Shown one piece after another: positions 1-7,903 of a stretch of DNA of 41,223 nt. This DNA is from Lawsonibacter sp. GTDB taxonomy: Bacteria; Bacillota; Clostridia; Oscillospirales; Oscillospiraceae. The notes under the pieces were generated by a model. It searched no databases. It had not been told where the DNA came from and saw only the letters and a list, made by a program, of their open reading frames with translations. Position 1 is the stretch's first letter; every line of letters starts with the position of its first letter. The DNA lies in assembly GCA_022795855.1 (NCBI GenBank), contig JAAWHL010000015.1, forward strand, positions 1-41,223, given 5' to 3'. A program made the position numbers and the translations under genes.

Positions 1-99
1 TTTCTTGGAATCCACCAAGGATTCCTGCGAAAATACGCCTTGTCCGGCGGAAAAATTCCTCATCCAGGCGTCATTTTCGGTTATGAATACAGGTTCTTA
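1..99 (-). repeat. 3'-end repeat, copy 1 (cut by window edge)
   Basis: Read on the minus strand from base 99, this stretch aligns with the copies at 25472-25633 and 5625-5790. It shares the blocks CCGGAC.AGGC, TTTTCGCAGGAAT and the CCTGT end motif. The permease stop codon (97-99, TAA) is the first triplet of the repeat end: TAAGAACCTGT here against TAGGCCCTGTTTGAA elsewhere. The far end lies outside the window. Confidence 0.6.
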
Positions 100-873
100 A
101 TCAAGATTCAGCTTGTGCTCCAGGATCCAGGCGGCCCCCCACAGGAACAGGGCGGAGGGAATCAGGAGCACCAGCGCGGCGAAGGGCAGCCGGAAAAAGC
201 CAGGCATTATGTCAATCCAGCCGAACAGGCCGACCCGGTGGGCGGCCCGCGCCGCCGCCGGCAGGATCAGGGTGACAATGGCGAAATAGGCCGCCGTGCT
301 CATGAAGACCCGTCGGCGGGGGAACAGATGTCCCACCGTGATGGAAAAATAGACCTGGGAGATGCAGAACACCAGGGCGGAGACCAGCACCAGCAGGAGC
401 TCCAGCAGGAACTCCAGCAGCTGGATCACCCCGTCCAGATGGCGGAACGCGACGGAGGACAGCTCCCACCACACCTGGAACTGGAAGAGCTCCGACCATT
501 TGACGGGCACCATCACCAGCAGGGTGAGCACCGCCACGGCCCCGCTGATGCAGGCGGCCGCCACCCCGGACAGCAGCTTGGAGAGCACCAGCTCCCAGGC
601 GTGTACAGGCAGGGTGTGCATCAGATAGCCCTCTCTGGTCAGCAGGCCCCGGTAAAACCGCTGGATGACAAAAACCATGACCAGCACAAACATGGCAATC
701 AGCATCGCAACCAGGGAGGACATGGCAATCGTCTGAATCAGGCCGCTGATGTGTTGGGTGTTCCAAGGAATGGTGAACCGGTTGACCGACCCCAGCACCA
801 GGGCACCCACCCAGATAAGCGCAAACTGGTGCCACATGGCCCGGACGTCGTACTTCAGCAGTTTCAGCAGCAT
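97..873 (-). CDS. ABC transporter permease subunit (YtrC/ABC-2 like)
   Basis: Integral membrane protein of 258 residues with about six hydrophobic segments (roughly residues 17-35, 48-72, 100-125, 155-175, 190-210 and 230-250) and no recognisable catalytic motif. It is the natural membrane partner of the ATPase encoded just upstream. Its ATG overlaps the ATPase stop codon (TGATG at 871-875), so the two are translationally coupled. An in-frame extension upstream would run antiparallel to nothing useful and lies inside the ATPase gene, so the ATG at 873 is chosen. GntR-ATPase-permease order matches the YtrA-regulated transporters of Firmicutes, whose induction is linked to cell-wall stress. The substrate cannot be read from the sequence. 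The stop codon coincides with the end of a dispersed repeat. Confidence 0.8.
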   Translation of the reverse strand: MLLKLLKYDVRAMWHQFALIWVGALVLGSVNRFTIPWNTQHISGLIQTIAMSSLVAMLIAMFVLVMVFVIQRFYRGLLTREGYLMHTLPVHAWELVLSKLLSGVAAACISGAVAVLTLLVMVPVKWSELFQFQVWWELSSVAFRHLDGVIQLLEFLLELLLVLVSALVFCISQVYFSITVGHLFPRRRVFMSTAAYFAIVTLILPAAARAAHRVGLFGWIDIMPGFFRLPFAALVLLIPSALFLWGAAWILEHKLNLD

Positions 874-1601
874 CAATACTCTTCTCCTCTCATCGGCTGG
901 GCCTGGAAGAGTTCCCGGAACAAGTCGTCCACGCTCCTGCCCTCGTTTTCCCGGATGCTGTCCACGCTGCGGTGGAGCATCACCCGGCCCTCCTTCAGCA
1001 GGACCACCTCGTCCAGCACCCGCTCCACGTCGGCAATCAGGTGGGTGGAAATCAGGATGGTCCCCTCCTCGTTGTAATTGGTGATGATGGTTTTCAGAAT
1101 GAAGTCCCGGGCGGCCGGGTCCACCCCCGCAATGGGTTCGTCCAGCAGGTAGAGCTTGGCCCGCCGCGCCATGGCCAGCACCAGCTGCACCTTCTCCTTG
1201 GTCCCCTTGGACAGGGACTTCAGCGGTTTCCTCATGTCCAGCTCCAGGCTCCGGCACATGGCCGCCGCCTTGCCGTAGTCAAAGTCGGCGTAAAAATCCC
1301 GGAACAGGTCAAACAGGTCCAGCGGCCGCATCCAGTCGGCGTAGTACATCCGGTCGGGAAGGTAACTGACGCAGGCCTTGGTCTCCACCCCTACCGGGCG
1401 GCCTGCCACCAGGATGCTCCCCTGGGTGGGCTGAATCAGCCCGCACAGCAGCTTGATCAGCGTGGTCTTGCCGCTGCCGTTGGGGCCCAGCAGGCCCACA
1501 ATCCGGCCCGGCCCCACGCTCAGGTCCACGTCCCGCAGGGCGGCGGTGAAGCTGTAGGACTTGCTCACCCCCTGGCACTGAATCAACGCTTCATCCCTCA
1601 T
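873..1601 (-). CDS. ABC transporter ATP-binding protein (YtrB-like)
   Basis: Nucleotide-binding subunit of 242 residues. It shows Walker A GPNGSGKTT near residue 40, an LSKGT-type signature about residue 135, Walker B LYLLDEP and the switch histidine in ISTHL. LSKGTKEK in place of the usual LSGGQ is common in ABC-2 type exporters of this class. I chose the ATG at 1601 over the GTG two codons upstream because AGGAGG is 9 bases from the ATG and only 3 from the GTG. It overlaps the end of the GntR gene by 11 bases and the permease start by 3, so the three genes form one operon. It should power the permease encoded next. Confidence 0.88.
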   Translation of the reverse strand: MRDEALIQCQGVSKSYSFTAALRDVDLSVGPGRIVGLLGPNGSGKTTLIKLLCGLIQPTQGSILVAGRPVGVETKACVSYLPDRMYYADWMRPLDLFDLFRDFYADFDYGKAAAMCRSLELDMRKPLKSLSKGTKEKVQLVLAMARRAKLYLLDEPIAGVDPAARDFILKTIITNYNEEGTILISTHLIADVERVLDEVVLLKEGRVMLHRSVDSIRENEGRSVDDLFRELFQAQPMRGEEY

Positions 1602-1959
1602 GCTCACATTCCTCCTTCAAAAGTTCGGACGCCTGCCGCCGGGAATAGCCAAGCGCGGTCATTTCCTCCAAATAGCCGGCCATGGCCAGCCGGGCCAGCC
1701 GGCGGCGCAGGTTCTCGATTACGTCGGGGTCGGCGGTGACGGTGCGCCCCGCCGTGCGGTTGGCTGCGGTCAGTCCGTCGCTCTCCAGCTGGGCCAGCGC
1801 CCGCTGCATGGTGTTGGGATTGACCCCCGCCTGGGCCGCCAGCTCCCGCACCGGGGGGAGGCGCCCGCCCGGCGGGTATGTCCCGACCAAAATCTGCCGC
1901 TCCAGCTGGCGGCACAGCTGCTGCCAGATAGGCTGACCCCCCTCCAGTGTCCAGCTCAT
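1591..1959 (-). CDS. GntR family regulator, YtrA subfamily
   Basis: DNA-binding repressor of 122 residues. An N-terminal winged helix-turn-helix spans roughly residues 10-75 (IWQQL, then GGRLPPVRELA, then VNPNTMQRAL). A short C-terminal helical tail of about 45 residues replaces the large effector domains of other GntR proteins, which is the YtrA hallmark. It is first in the operon with the ABC ATPase and permease. A perfect long palindrome overlies its promoter, so autorepression of the whole operon is the likely circuit. The start ATG at 1959 follows AGGAGGGG. The inducing ligand is unknown; in known YtrA systems cell-wall-active compounds induce the operon. Confidence 0.88.
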   Translation of the reverse strand: MSWTLEGGQPIWQQLCRQLERQILVGTYPPGGRLPPVRELAAQAGVNPNTMQRALAQLESDGLTAANRTAGRTVTADPDVIENLRRRLARLAMAGYLEEMTALGYSRRQASELLKEECEHEG

Positions 1960-1972
1960 GGGTTCCCCTCCT

Positions 1973-2010
1973 TTGTGTTATTGTATTAAGCAACTAATAC
2001 AATAACACAA
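1973..2010 (-). promoter_or_regulatory. Operator/promoter of the ytr-like operon
   Basis: A perfect inverted repeat has 16-base arms, TTGTGTTATTGTATTA and its complement, around the 6-base spacer at 1989-1994. On the minus strand it contains a -35 TTGTGT and a -10 TAATAC separated by 16 bases. A bound regulator would therefore block RNA polymerase. The core TGTATTA-N6-TAATACA resembles YtrA-type sites. It sits 14 bases upstream of the GntR start codon. Confidence 0.8.
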
Positions 2011-2080
2011 GCCGGGCGGCCTGTCAAGCCCGTTTCCCGCATGTCCCCGCTTTTTTTCTCATATAGTGGAAAAGAATGCA

Positions 2081-2112
2081 GGCCCGGATTCCCGCAGCTG
2101 GGAGTCCGGGCC
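2081..2112 (+). promoter_or_regulatory. Leader hairpin before the deacetylase gene
   Basis: GGCCCGGATTCCC pairs with GGGAGTCCGGGCC around a 6-base loop, with one G-T pair. It ends 20 bases before the ATG at 2133 and lies downstream of a possible -10 (TATAGT, 2062-2067), so it would form in the mRNA leader. No T-tract follows, so it is not a typical terminator. Confidence 0.45.
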
Positions 2113-2132
2113 CTGAAAGGGAGGGCTCTGCC

Positions 2133-2897
2133 ATGAAAGTAAAAGTATTTTTCCTCCGGCGCAGATTGTTCTCCGCCGCGGCGTGCCTGCTGGCGGCGAT
2201 GGGAATTTTCTATCTGGTCAACTTCCCTCCGGCGGTGGGGGCGGCGGCCGCCGCCCGTCAGCTGCCCATCTACTGCGTCCAGCGGGACCAGAAGCTGGTG
2301 TCCATCAGCTTTGACGCGGCCTGGGGCAACGAGGACACCCAGCAGCTGATTGACATTCTGGACCGGTACAAGGTGAAGGCCACCTTTTTCGTGGTGGGCG
2401 AGTGGGTTGACAAGTACCCGGAATCGGTGAAGGCCCTTTTCGACGCGGGGCACGAGGTGATGAACCACTCCAACACCCACGCCCACTACCCCCGGCTGTC
2501 CGCCGACCAGGTGGTCAGCGACCTGAACGCCTGCAACGACAAGATTGAGTCGGTCACCGGCGTGCGTCCTACGCTGGTGCGCCTGCCCTACGGGGACTAT
2601 GACGACAACTCCATCAGCGCCGCGCGCTCCATCGGGATGGAGCCGATTCAGTGGGATGTGGACAGCCTGGACTGGAAGGATCTGGAGGCGCCGGAAATTA
2701 TCAAGCGGGTGACCTCCAGGGTGGGGCCGGGGTCAATTGTGCTGTTCCACAACGCGGCGCTGCACACGCCGGAGGCCCTGCCCGCCATCATTGAGGCCCT
2801 GCTCCAGGAGGGGTACACCTTTGTCCCCATCTCCCAGATCATCCTCACGGGGGATTACACCATTGACCATACCGGCCGGCAGTGCCCGGCGGGGTAG
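2133..2897 (+). CDS. Polysaccharide deacetylase family protein (PdaB-like)
   Basis: Predicted exported NodB-fold protein of 254 residues. An N-terminal basic stretch and hydrophobic segment (residues about 8-30) act as a signal anchor. The catalytic domain begins at about residue 55. Motif 1 is SFDAAWGNEDT with Asp61; the second Asp of the usual TFDD is replaced by Ala, as is typical of the PdaB/YlxY branch. Motif 2 is HSNTH (His112, His116), motif 3 is RLPYG and the late motif is VLFHN. The family acts on peptidoglycan or spore cortex sugars. Since one metal ligand is substituted, the activity and substrate are uncertain. The ATG at 2133 is used because GGGAGG precedes it, rather than an upstream ATG inside the leader hairpin region. 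The gene ends four bases from the convergent permease gene. Confidence 0.85.
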   Translation: MKVKVFFLRRRLFSAAACLLAAMGIFYLVNFPPAVGAAAAARQLPIYCVQRDQKLVSISFDAAWGNEDTQQLIDILDRYKVKATFFVVGEWVDKYPESVKALFDAGHEVMNHSNTHAHYPRLSADQVVSDLNACNDKIESVTGVRPTLVRLPYGDYDDNSISAARSIGMEPIQWDVDSLDWKDLEAPEIIKRVTSRVGPGSIVLFHNAALHTPEALPAIIEALLQEGYTFVPISQIILTGDYTIDHTGRQCPAG

Positions 2898-2901
2898 CAG
2901 C

Positions 2902-4755
2902 CTATGCGTGTTTGGCCATCCGGCGGCAGGCCAGGGCGGTGGCCAGGAAGTACCCCCCGTAGACCAGCAGCAGGACCGCGGTGGTGACCAGGGTGCTGTG
3001 GGTGGTATCCACCCGGCCCACGGCGGAAATCAGGTCGTTGGCGGCCTTCATGCCCACGGCGGAGTGGACCAGGGCCAGCCCCAGCGGCAGGAGGAAGGCC
3101 AGCGCCACCTGGTAAGAGGCGGAGCGTGCCACCTGCTTTTCCTCCGCGCCCAGGCGGCGGAGGATGGCGTACCGGCCGGTGTTGTCGGCGGCCTGGCTGA
3201 GCTGCTGAAGGGCCAGGACGGCGGCGGCGGCCAGCAGGAAGGTGAAGCCCAGGTACAGCCCCAGGAACAGGGCCAGGATCTTATTGCCCATCAGCTCGGT
3301 ATAGATATTGATGCGGGACTCGGAATAGATCGACAGGTCCCGCTGGAGGGGGCGAATGAGCTGGAGCAGCAGGGCCTCCGTCTCCTCCTTGTCGCCGGCG
3401 TAGTCGGCCGACCAAATCTGCCGCCGGACCTCCAGCCGGGCGGCCATTTCGTCGGGGATGACGATGCACGTCAGGCTGAGGCTGCCGGTGGAGAGGAAAT
3501 CCTCCGCCCCCTCCAGCAGGGCGGGCAGCGCGCCGGTATAGGGGGCGCGGCCCTGGCGCTCCATCAGGGCGTTGTAGTCGGACACCCGGATGGCGCCGCC
3601 CCCGCCGGTGAACCGGTCGATGCCGGTGACCTCGGGGTCGTTGTAGTAGAACAGGGTATCCTGCTGCCACACCAGCCGGGCCACCGGGTCAAAGCCCCCG
3701 TCCCGCAGCAGGGCGGCGAAGTCCACCAGCTCGGTGTCTCCGGACTGGTTCTGGACGGAGATGTCAAAGGGGGCCTCCCGGTCGCTCATGGCGGACATGG
3801 TGGTGTTCAGGCCCACGGAGCTGGCGGTGATGCCGATGGCCAGCAGCAGGAGGATGCACACCACCGTCTGGGCCAGATAGGTGGTGTGGACCTTGCTGAT
3901 CCACTGGCGCAGGGTGAAGAGGTTCAGGTTTTTGAAGTAAAACCCGGGGCGGCCCTGGGCGAATTTCAGGACAAAGCCGGACAGGGAGCGGAAAATCAGC
4001 AGGGTGCCCACGCTGCCCAGAGTGAGCATCGCCGCGCACAGCGGCAGGACGGCCACGGCCAGCGCCATGCCGAAGGTGAGCAGGATGGCGTAGGCGGCCA
4101 GCAGGCACAGGACGCCGGCAATCAGCTGGAGGACCGCGATTTTCAGGGGGCGGGCCTTCAGCTCCTCGTTTTTCCGCTCGCCGTGAATCAGGTCAATCAG
4201 CCGGGCCCGGGAGACCTGGAGCCCGCTGAAAACCATGACCAGCAGGAAGATCAGGCCGAAATAGAGCACCGTTTTGGCCGCCGCCCTGGGGGAGAAGTTC
4301 AGGGCCAGCAGGGCGGACATATCCAGCTGGAACATGGACAGGGTCAGGGCGGACATGCCGAAGCTGGCGGCCGTGCCCAGGGCCAGCCCGGCGGCCAGGG
4401 AGAGAAGGCCGATGACCCCCGTCTCCAGGAACAGCAGGCGGGACACCTGCCCCTGGCTCAGGCCAAGGAGCAGATAGGTGCCCAGCTCCCGCTTGCGCCG
4501 GCGCAGGAGGAAGCGGTTGGCGTAGAGGATCAGGCAGGCCAGCACCACCGCCACAAAGACGGAGAACACGTCAATCAGGATCAGGATTGCCTCCACAATG
4601 GGGTTGCTGTTCTGGGAGAGGTAGGTCAGGGCCCCCTGGCCCTCGATGGAGTTGAAGGTATAGAACAGGCACACGCCGAAGGTCAGGGTCAGCAGGTAGA
4701 CCCCGTAGTCCCGGAAGGAGCGGCGCACATTGCGCAAAGCCAGCTTAGAGAACAT
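2902..4755 (-). CDS. FtsX-like ABC transporter permease (BceB-like)
   Basis: Membrane protein of 617 residues. The N-terminal hydrophobic segment (about residues 16-36) is followed by several more up to about residue 310, a large soluble extracytoplasmic region (about 315-480) and a final group of helices from about 500 to 610. This ten-helix plan with a large domain between helices VII and VIII is characteristic of BceB/MacB-related permeases that sense or remove antimicrobial peptides. It overlaps the ATPase gene by 11 bases and is preceded by GGAGAG. No BceR/BceS two-component pair adjoins it, so regulation must come from elsewhere. Confidence 0.85.
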   Translation of the reverse strand: MFSKLALRNVRRSFRDYGVYLLTLTFGVCLFYTFNSIEGQGALTYLSQNSNPIVEAILILIDVFSVFVAVVLACLILYANRFLLRRRKRELGTYLLLGLSQGQVSRLLFLETGVIGLLSLAAGLALGTAASFGMSALTLSMFQLDMSALLALNFSPRAAAKTVLYFGLIFLLVMVFSGLQVSRARLIDLIHGERKNEELKARPLKIAVLQLIAGVLCLLAAYAILLTFGMALAVAVLPLCAAMLTLGSVGTLLIFRSLSGFVLKFAQGRPGFYFKNLNLFTLRQWISKVHTTYLAQTVVCILLLLAIGITASSVGLNTTMSAMSDREAPFDISVQNQSGDTELVDFAALLRDGGFDPVARLVWQQDTLFYYNDPEVTGIDRFTGGGGAIRVSDYNALMERQGRAPYTGALPALLEGAEDFLSTGSLSLTCIVIPDEMAARLEVRRQIWSADYAGDKEETEALLLQLIRPLQRDLSIYSESRINIYTELMGNKILALFLGLYLGFTFLLAAAAVLALQQLSQAADNTGRYAILRRLGAEEKQVARSASYQVALAFLLPLGLALVHSAVGMKAANDLISAVGRVDTTHSTLVTTAVLLLVYGGYFLATALACRRMAKHA

Positions 4756-5512
4756 CTTCCATCTCTCCTCCCAGCTGGGTGACCACCCGGATAATCTGCT
4801 GGAAAAAGGCCCGGCGGTCCAGCGTATCCCGCCGCAGCTCCAGGAACAGCCTGCCGTCCCGGAGGAAGACCACCCGGCGGCAGCAGCTGGCGGTAAAGGC
4901 GTCGTGGGTGACCATCAGGATGGTGGCGCCCATCTCCCGGTTCAGCTCCTCCAGGCGGTCCAGCAGCATTTTGGAGGCCTTGGAGTCCAGCGCCCCGGTG
5001 GGCTCGTCGGCCAGCACCAGGGCGGGGCGGGTGACGATGGCCCGGGCGGCGGCGCAGCGCTGCTGCTGTCCGCCGGACATCTGATAGGGGTACTTGTTCA
5101 GGCAGTCGGAGATGCCCAGCAGCCGGGCCGTCTCCTCCACCCGGCGGCGCACCTGGCCTGCCGGGGCCCGGACGATGGACAGGGCCAGGGCGATGTTCTC
5201 AAAGGCGGTGAGGGTGTCCAGCAGGTTGCAGTCCTGAAAGATAAAGCCCAGCCGCTCCCGGCGGAACTTGGTCAGCGCCCGGCCCTTCAGCCGGGTCAGC
5301 TCCATGCCGTCGATGACGATGGAGCCGGAGGTGGGCGCGTCGATGGTGGACACGCAGTTGAGCAGGGTGGTCTTGCCCGAGCCGGAGGGGCCCATAACGC
5401 CCACGAACTCCCCGGCCTCCAGGGAGAGGCTGACCCCGTCCAGGGCGCGGGTGGCGGCCTCCCGGCGGCCATAGGTCCGGGTCAAATCGGTTATCTTCAA
5501 AATCTCTGCCAT
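4745..5512 (-). CDS. ABC transporter ATP-binding protein (BceA-like)
   Basis: Nucleotide-binding subunit of 255 residues with all motifs present: Walker A GPSGSGKTT at 41-49, Q-loop FQDCN at about 92, signature MSGGQQQR at 145-152, Walker B LVLADEPT at 166-173 and switch VTHD. The GQQQR signature and GALDS D-loop are typical of the MacB/LolD/BceA group. The ATG at 5512 is chosen because a GGAAAGGAAG ribosome binding site precedes it; the in-frame extension to 5590 would run through the leader hairpin. It forms an operon with the overlapping FtsX-type permease and would drive removal or sensing of membrane-active peptides. Confidence 0.9.
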   Translation of the reverse strand: MAEILKITDLTRTYGRREAATRALDGVSLSLEAGEFVGVMGPSGSGKTTLLNCVSTIDAPTSGSIVIDGMELTRLKGRALTKFRRERLGFIFQDCNLLDTLTAFENIALALSIVRAPAGQVRRRVEETARLLGISDCLNKYPYQMSGGQQQRCAAARAIVTRPALVLADEPTGALDSKASKMLLDRLEELNREMGATILMVTHDAFTASCCRRVVFLRDGRLFLELRRDTLDRRAFFQQIIRVVTQLGGEMEDVL

Positions 5513-5534
5513 ACCAGATGACTTCCTTTCCTGC

Positions 5535-5579
5535 GGGGCCTGCGGGCCCCAAACTGTACTAGAGGATATCATACAGTTT
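5535..5579 (-). promoter_or_regulatory. Inverted repeat and leader hairpin upstream of bceA-like gene
   Basis: AAACTGTA and TACAGTTT (5551-5558 and 5572-5579) form a perfect 8-base inverted repeat with 13 bases between, suitable as an operator. Directly beside it GGGGCC and GGCCCC (5535-5540 and 5545-5550) form a GC hairpin just upstream of the ribosome binding site. The same arrangement is seen before the P-type ATPase gene. Confidence 0.5.
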
Positions 5580-5624
5580 TGAAAAAGCATGGAAGAGAAG
5601 ATTATGATTTTCTTAAATCCTGGT

Positions 5625-5790
5625 TAGGCTTTCTTTGAAAAATGGAAACATGGCCTAACGCGGAGGATTTTGCTGCCAGGCGAGGCCGGCTTTTCGCAGG
5701 AATACTGGATGTCTTTCAAGAAAAATCGGGGAAGTATGGCGGCAAATTGCCCGCCGGTTGGGCGTATTGACAATGTTCAAACGGGCCCTA
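5625..5790 (-). repeat. 3'-end repeat, copy 2 (full length)
   Basis: 166-bp copy. The ends are TAGGCTTTCTTTGAA on the plus strand and TAGGGCCCGTTTGAA on the minus strand, an imperfect terminal inverted repeat. The interior matches the copy at 25472-25633 almost throughout, including TTGCCGCCATACTTCCCCG and TTCCTGCGAAAAG on the minus strand. This is the one copy that does not abut a stop codon; it lies in the 459-bp gap between the bceA-like gene and tadA. Confidence 0.8.
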
Positions 5791-5845
5791 ATGCCGGAGC
5801 AGGGGAGAAGAGCCCGCCCTGGCGCGGGCCGGGGGAAAAGGAGAA

Positions 5846-5871
5846 GGGGCCGGCGGTTTCCCGCCGGCCCC
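5846..5871 (-). terminator. Terminator of the cca-tadA operon
   Basis: GGGGCCGGCGG and CCGCCGGCCCC form an 11-bp perfect stem with a TTTC loop. On the minus strand it is followed by TTCTCCTTTT. It lies 100 bases after the tadA stop codon, so it most likely ends that operon. The rest of the gap (5872-5971) is AT-richer and shows nothing I can name. Confidence 0.7.
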
Positions 5872-5971
5872 TTCAAAAATTGGAGGATAGAATGAAAAGA
5901 TACTCTTGCCTTGCAAAAATAAGGATACCCGTTCTTTATTAAGAAAGTCACCCGGAATTGTTACAAAAGGA

Positions 5972-6436
5972 TTAAATCTCCTCCCGGCCGTCCTCCCGCA
6001 GCGGCCGGAAAAAATCCTGTAGAATCTGCCCGCACTCCCCGGCCAGGGGGCCCTGGTAGATGCGGGGCCGGTGGTTGAACCGCTCCTCAAACAGGTTGAG
6101 CACCGAGCCGCAGCAGCCCGCTTTCTCATCCCGCGCGCCGTAGCGCACCTCCTCCACCCGGGCGTTGACGATGCCCCCGGCGCACATGGGGCAGGGTTCC
6201 ATGGTCACGTACAGGGTGCAGCCGTGGAGCCGCCAGCTGCCCAGCCGGCGGCAGGCGTCCCGGATGGCCTCCAGCTCGGCGTGGGCGGTGGCGTCCCCGT
6301 CCTCCTCCCGGCGGTTGCGGCCCTCCCCCACAATCCGCCCGTCCTTGACAATGACGCACCCCACGGGCACGTCCCCCTGCCGGGCCGCCTGGGCGGCCAG
6401 CTCCAGGCAGCGGCGCATATAGTCCTGATGATTCAT
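5972..6436 (-). CDS. tadA: tRNA-specific adenosine-34 deaminase
   Basis: Deaminates adenosine to inosine at the wobble position of tRNA-Arg(ACG), allowing one tRNA to read three codons. The 154-residue length fits TadA. The zinc site is complete: HAE with His52 and catalytic Glu54, and PCPMC with Cys82 and Cys85. The C-terminal sequence with FFRPLRE resembles the TadA tail. The ATG at 6436 follows AGGAGAG. It begins 12 bases after the nucleotidyltransferase stop, so two tRNA maturation genes share a transcript. Confidence 0.92.
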   Translation of the reverse strand: MNHQDYMRRCLELAAQAARQGDVPVGCVIVKDGRIVGEGRNRREEDGDATAHAELEAIRDACRRLGSWRLHGCTLYVTMEPCPMCAGGIVNARVEEVRYGARDEKAGCCGSVLNLFEERFNHRPRIYQGPLAGECGQILQDFFRPLREDGREEI

Positions 6437-6448
6437 ATGAAAACTCTC

Positions 6449-7789
6449 CTAACCTTCGCGGGGGGAGGGCGCGCCGCGCCGCTCCAGCTCCCGCAGCAAA
6501 TCCTCCCTGCGGTTGGGCAGGCGGCCCTCCGCCGCCGCCTCCAGCAGGGCGTCCAGCGCCCGGCCTACGGCGGGGCCCTCCAGGCCGGCGGCCAGGGCGT
6601 CATGGCCGTCCACCGCCAGGTCCTTGAGCGTCAGGCAGGGCGACTGGGCCAGAATCTGCCGGGCCAGGGCGTCCAGCCGGGTCCAGTGCTCCGCAGGGGG
6701 CGCCGTCCCGGGGCGCTTGGCGGCGTTGTCCGCCCGGTCCAGCTCCGCCAGGTCAAAAAACAGCTCCGGCCCCAGCCGGAAGAGCTGCCGGCGCACCGCC
6801 CGCTCCTGAAGGGGCAGGCGCATCCCGTGGCGGGCAATCAGGGCGGCCGTCCGCTCCCGGGAGGCCCCGTCCAGGCGCAGGCGGCGCAGGGCGGCCCTGG
6901 CCAGCTCCGCCCCGGCCCTGGCGTGGCCGGGGAAGTGCCCCGCCCCTGCGGCGTCCGGGGCAAAGACGGCGGGCTTGCCTACGTCGTGGAGCAGGGCCGC
7001 CAGCCGGAGGGTCAGCCGGGGCGAGACCGCCCCCATGGCCCGGACGCAGTGGGTGTACACGTCAAAGCAGTGGCAGGGGGAGCGCTGGTCAAAGCCCACC
7101 GCCGGGGCCAGCTCGGGGAAGATCCGGACGGCGGCCTGGGGGAAGTCCAGCAGCACCCCCTGGGCCCCCGGGGCGCACACCAGCCGGGAGAGCTCCTGCA
7201 TCACCCGCTCCCGGGACACCCAGTCCAGCAGCGGGAGGCTGTCCCGCAGGGCGGCGGCGGTGTCCGGGTGGAGCTTGAATTCCAGCTGGGCGGCAAGGCG
7301 CAGGCCGCGGAGCAGGCGCAGCGCGTCCTCCTGAAAGCGCCGGGCGGGGCTGCCCACGCAGCGTATCACCCCCGCCGCCAGGTCCTCCCGGCCACCGAAC
7401 AGGTCGGTCAGCCCCCCGCGGCCCCAGGCCATGGCGTTGACGGTGAAGTCCCGCCGGCCAAGATCCTCCGCCAGGCTGCGGGTGAAGCGCACCCCGTCGG
7501 GGCGGCGGCGGTCGGAGTAGGGCCCCTCGGAGCGGAAGGAGGTCACCTCCACCCCCAGCCCGCCGGAGAAGACCGTCAGCGTGCCGTGGCGGAGGCCGGT
7601 GTCCGCCGTCTTCCAGCCCGCAAAGACTTGGCGCATCTCCTCCGGCCGGGCGGCGGTAGCCGCGTCATAGTCGTGGGGGGCCGCCCCCCGCAGGGCGTCC
7701 CGCACGCAGCCCCCCACCAGCACCGCCTGGAACCCCGCCCCCTCCAGCGCGTCCAGCACCGCCAGCGCCCGGGGATCCCAATCGGTCAC
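6449..7789 (-). CDS. cca: CCA tRNA nucleotidyltransferase with HD domain
   Basis: Class II nucleotidyltransferase of 446 residues that adds or repairs the 3' CCA of tRNA. The head domain has GGCVRD (26-31) and the catalytic DYD (Asp40, Asp42). RRDFTVNA (about 112) and the neck motif RFQEDALRLLRGLR follow. An HD phosphohydrolase motif, LLHDVGKP, appears near residue 270, as in bacterial enzymes that also trim phosphates. The start is a GTG at 7789 behind AAGGGGG. A split A-adding/CC-adding arrangement cannot be excluded because no other member is in the window. Confidence 0.88.
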   Translation of the reverse strand: MTDWDPRALAVLDALEGAGFQAVLVGGCVRDALRGAAPHDYDAATAARPEEMRQVFAGWKTADTGLRHGTLTVFSGGLGVEVTSFRSEGPYSDRRRPDGVRFTRSLAEDLGRRDFTVNAMAWGRGGLTDLFGGREDLAAGVIRCVGSPARRFQEDALRLLRGLRLAAQLEFKLHPDTAAALRDSLPLLDWVSRERVMQELSRLVCAPGAQGVLLDFPQAAVRIFPELAPAVGFDQRSPCHCFDVYTHCVRAMGAVSPRLTLRLAALLHDVGKPAVFAPDAAGAGHFPGHARAGAELARAALRRLRLDGASRERTAALIARHGMRLPLQERAVRRQLFRLGPELFFDLAELDRADNAAKRPGTAPPAEHWTRLDALARQILAQSPCLTLKDLAVDGHDALAAGLEGPAVGRALDALLEAAAEGRLPNRREDLLRELERRGAPSPREG

Positions 7790-7847
7790 CGCCCTCGCCC
7801 CCTTCCGTTTTCCCTATCATAGCAGATTTTCCCCGGTTAGACAAGAA

Positions 7848-7879
7848 GGGCCGCCGCCCGGCACGGCGGCGGCCCTTTT
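7848..7879. terminator. Bidirectional terminator hairpin
   Basis: GGGCCGCCGCC and GGCGGCGGCCC form an 11-bp perfect stem, followed by TTTT on the plus strand and by TTCTT on the minus strand. It lies after the stop of the 7904-8536 gene and so most likely ends the blaI-like operon, which reads leftward. Confidence 0.7.
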
Positions 7880-7903
7880 CGGGGGCGGCGCGGCTTTCTT
7901 TCC

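Noticed and set aside
2737-4782. A long open frame on the plus strand, opposite the FtsX-type permease
   Set aside because: It is rich in Gln, Gly, His and Pro with no domain. Such antisense frames arise from high GC at third codon positions. Similar ones opposite the P-type ATPase (14913-17234) and metH (20488-23091) were dropped for the same reason.
4745-5590. Complete Bce module with two-component system
   Set aside because: Only the ATPase and permease are present; no histidine kinase or response regulator gene lies on either side.
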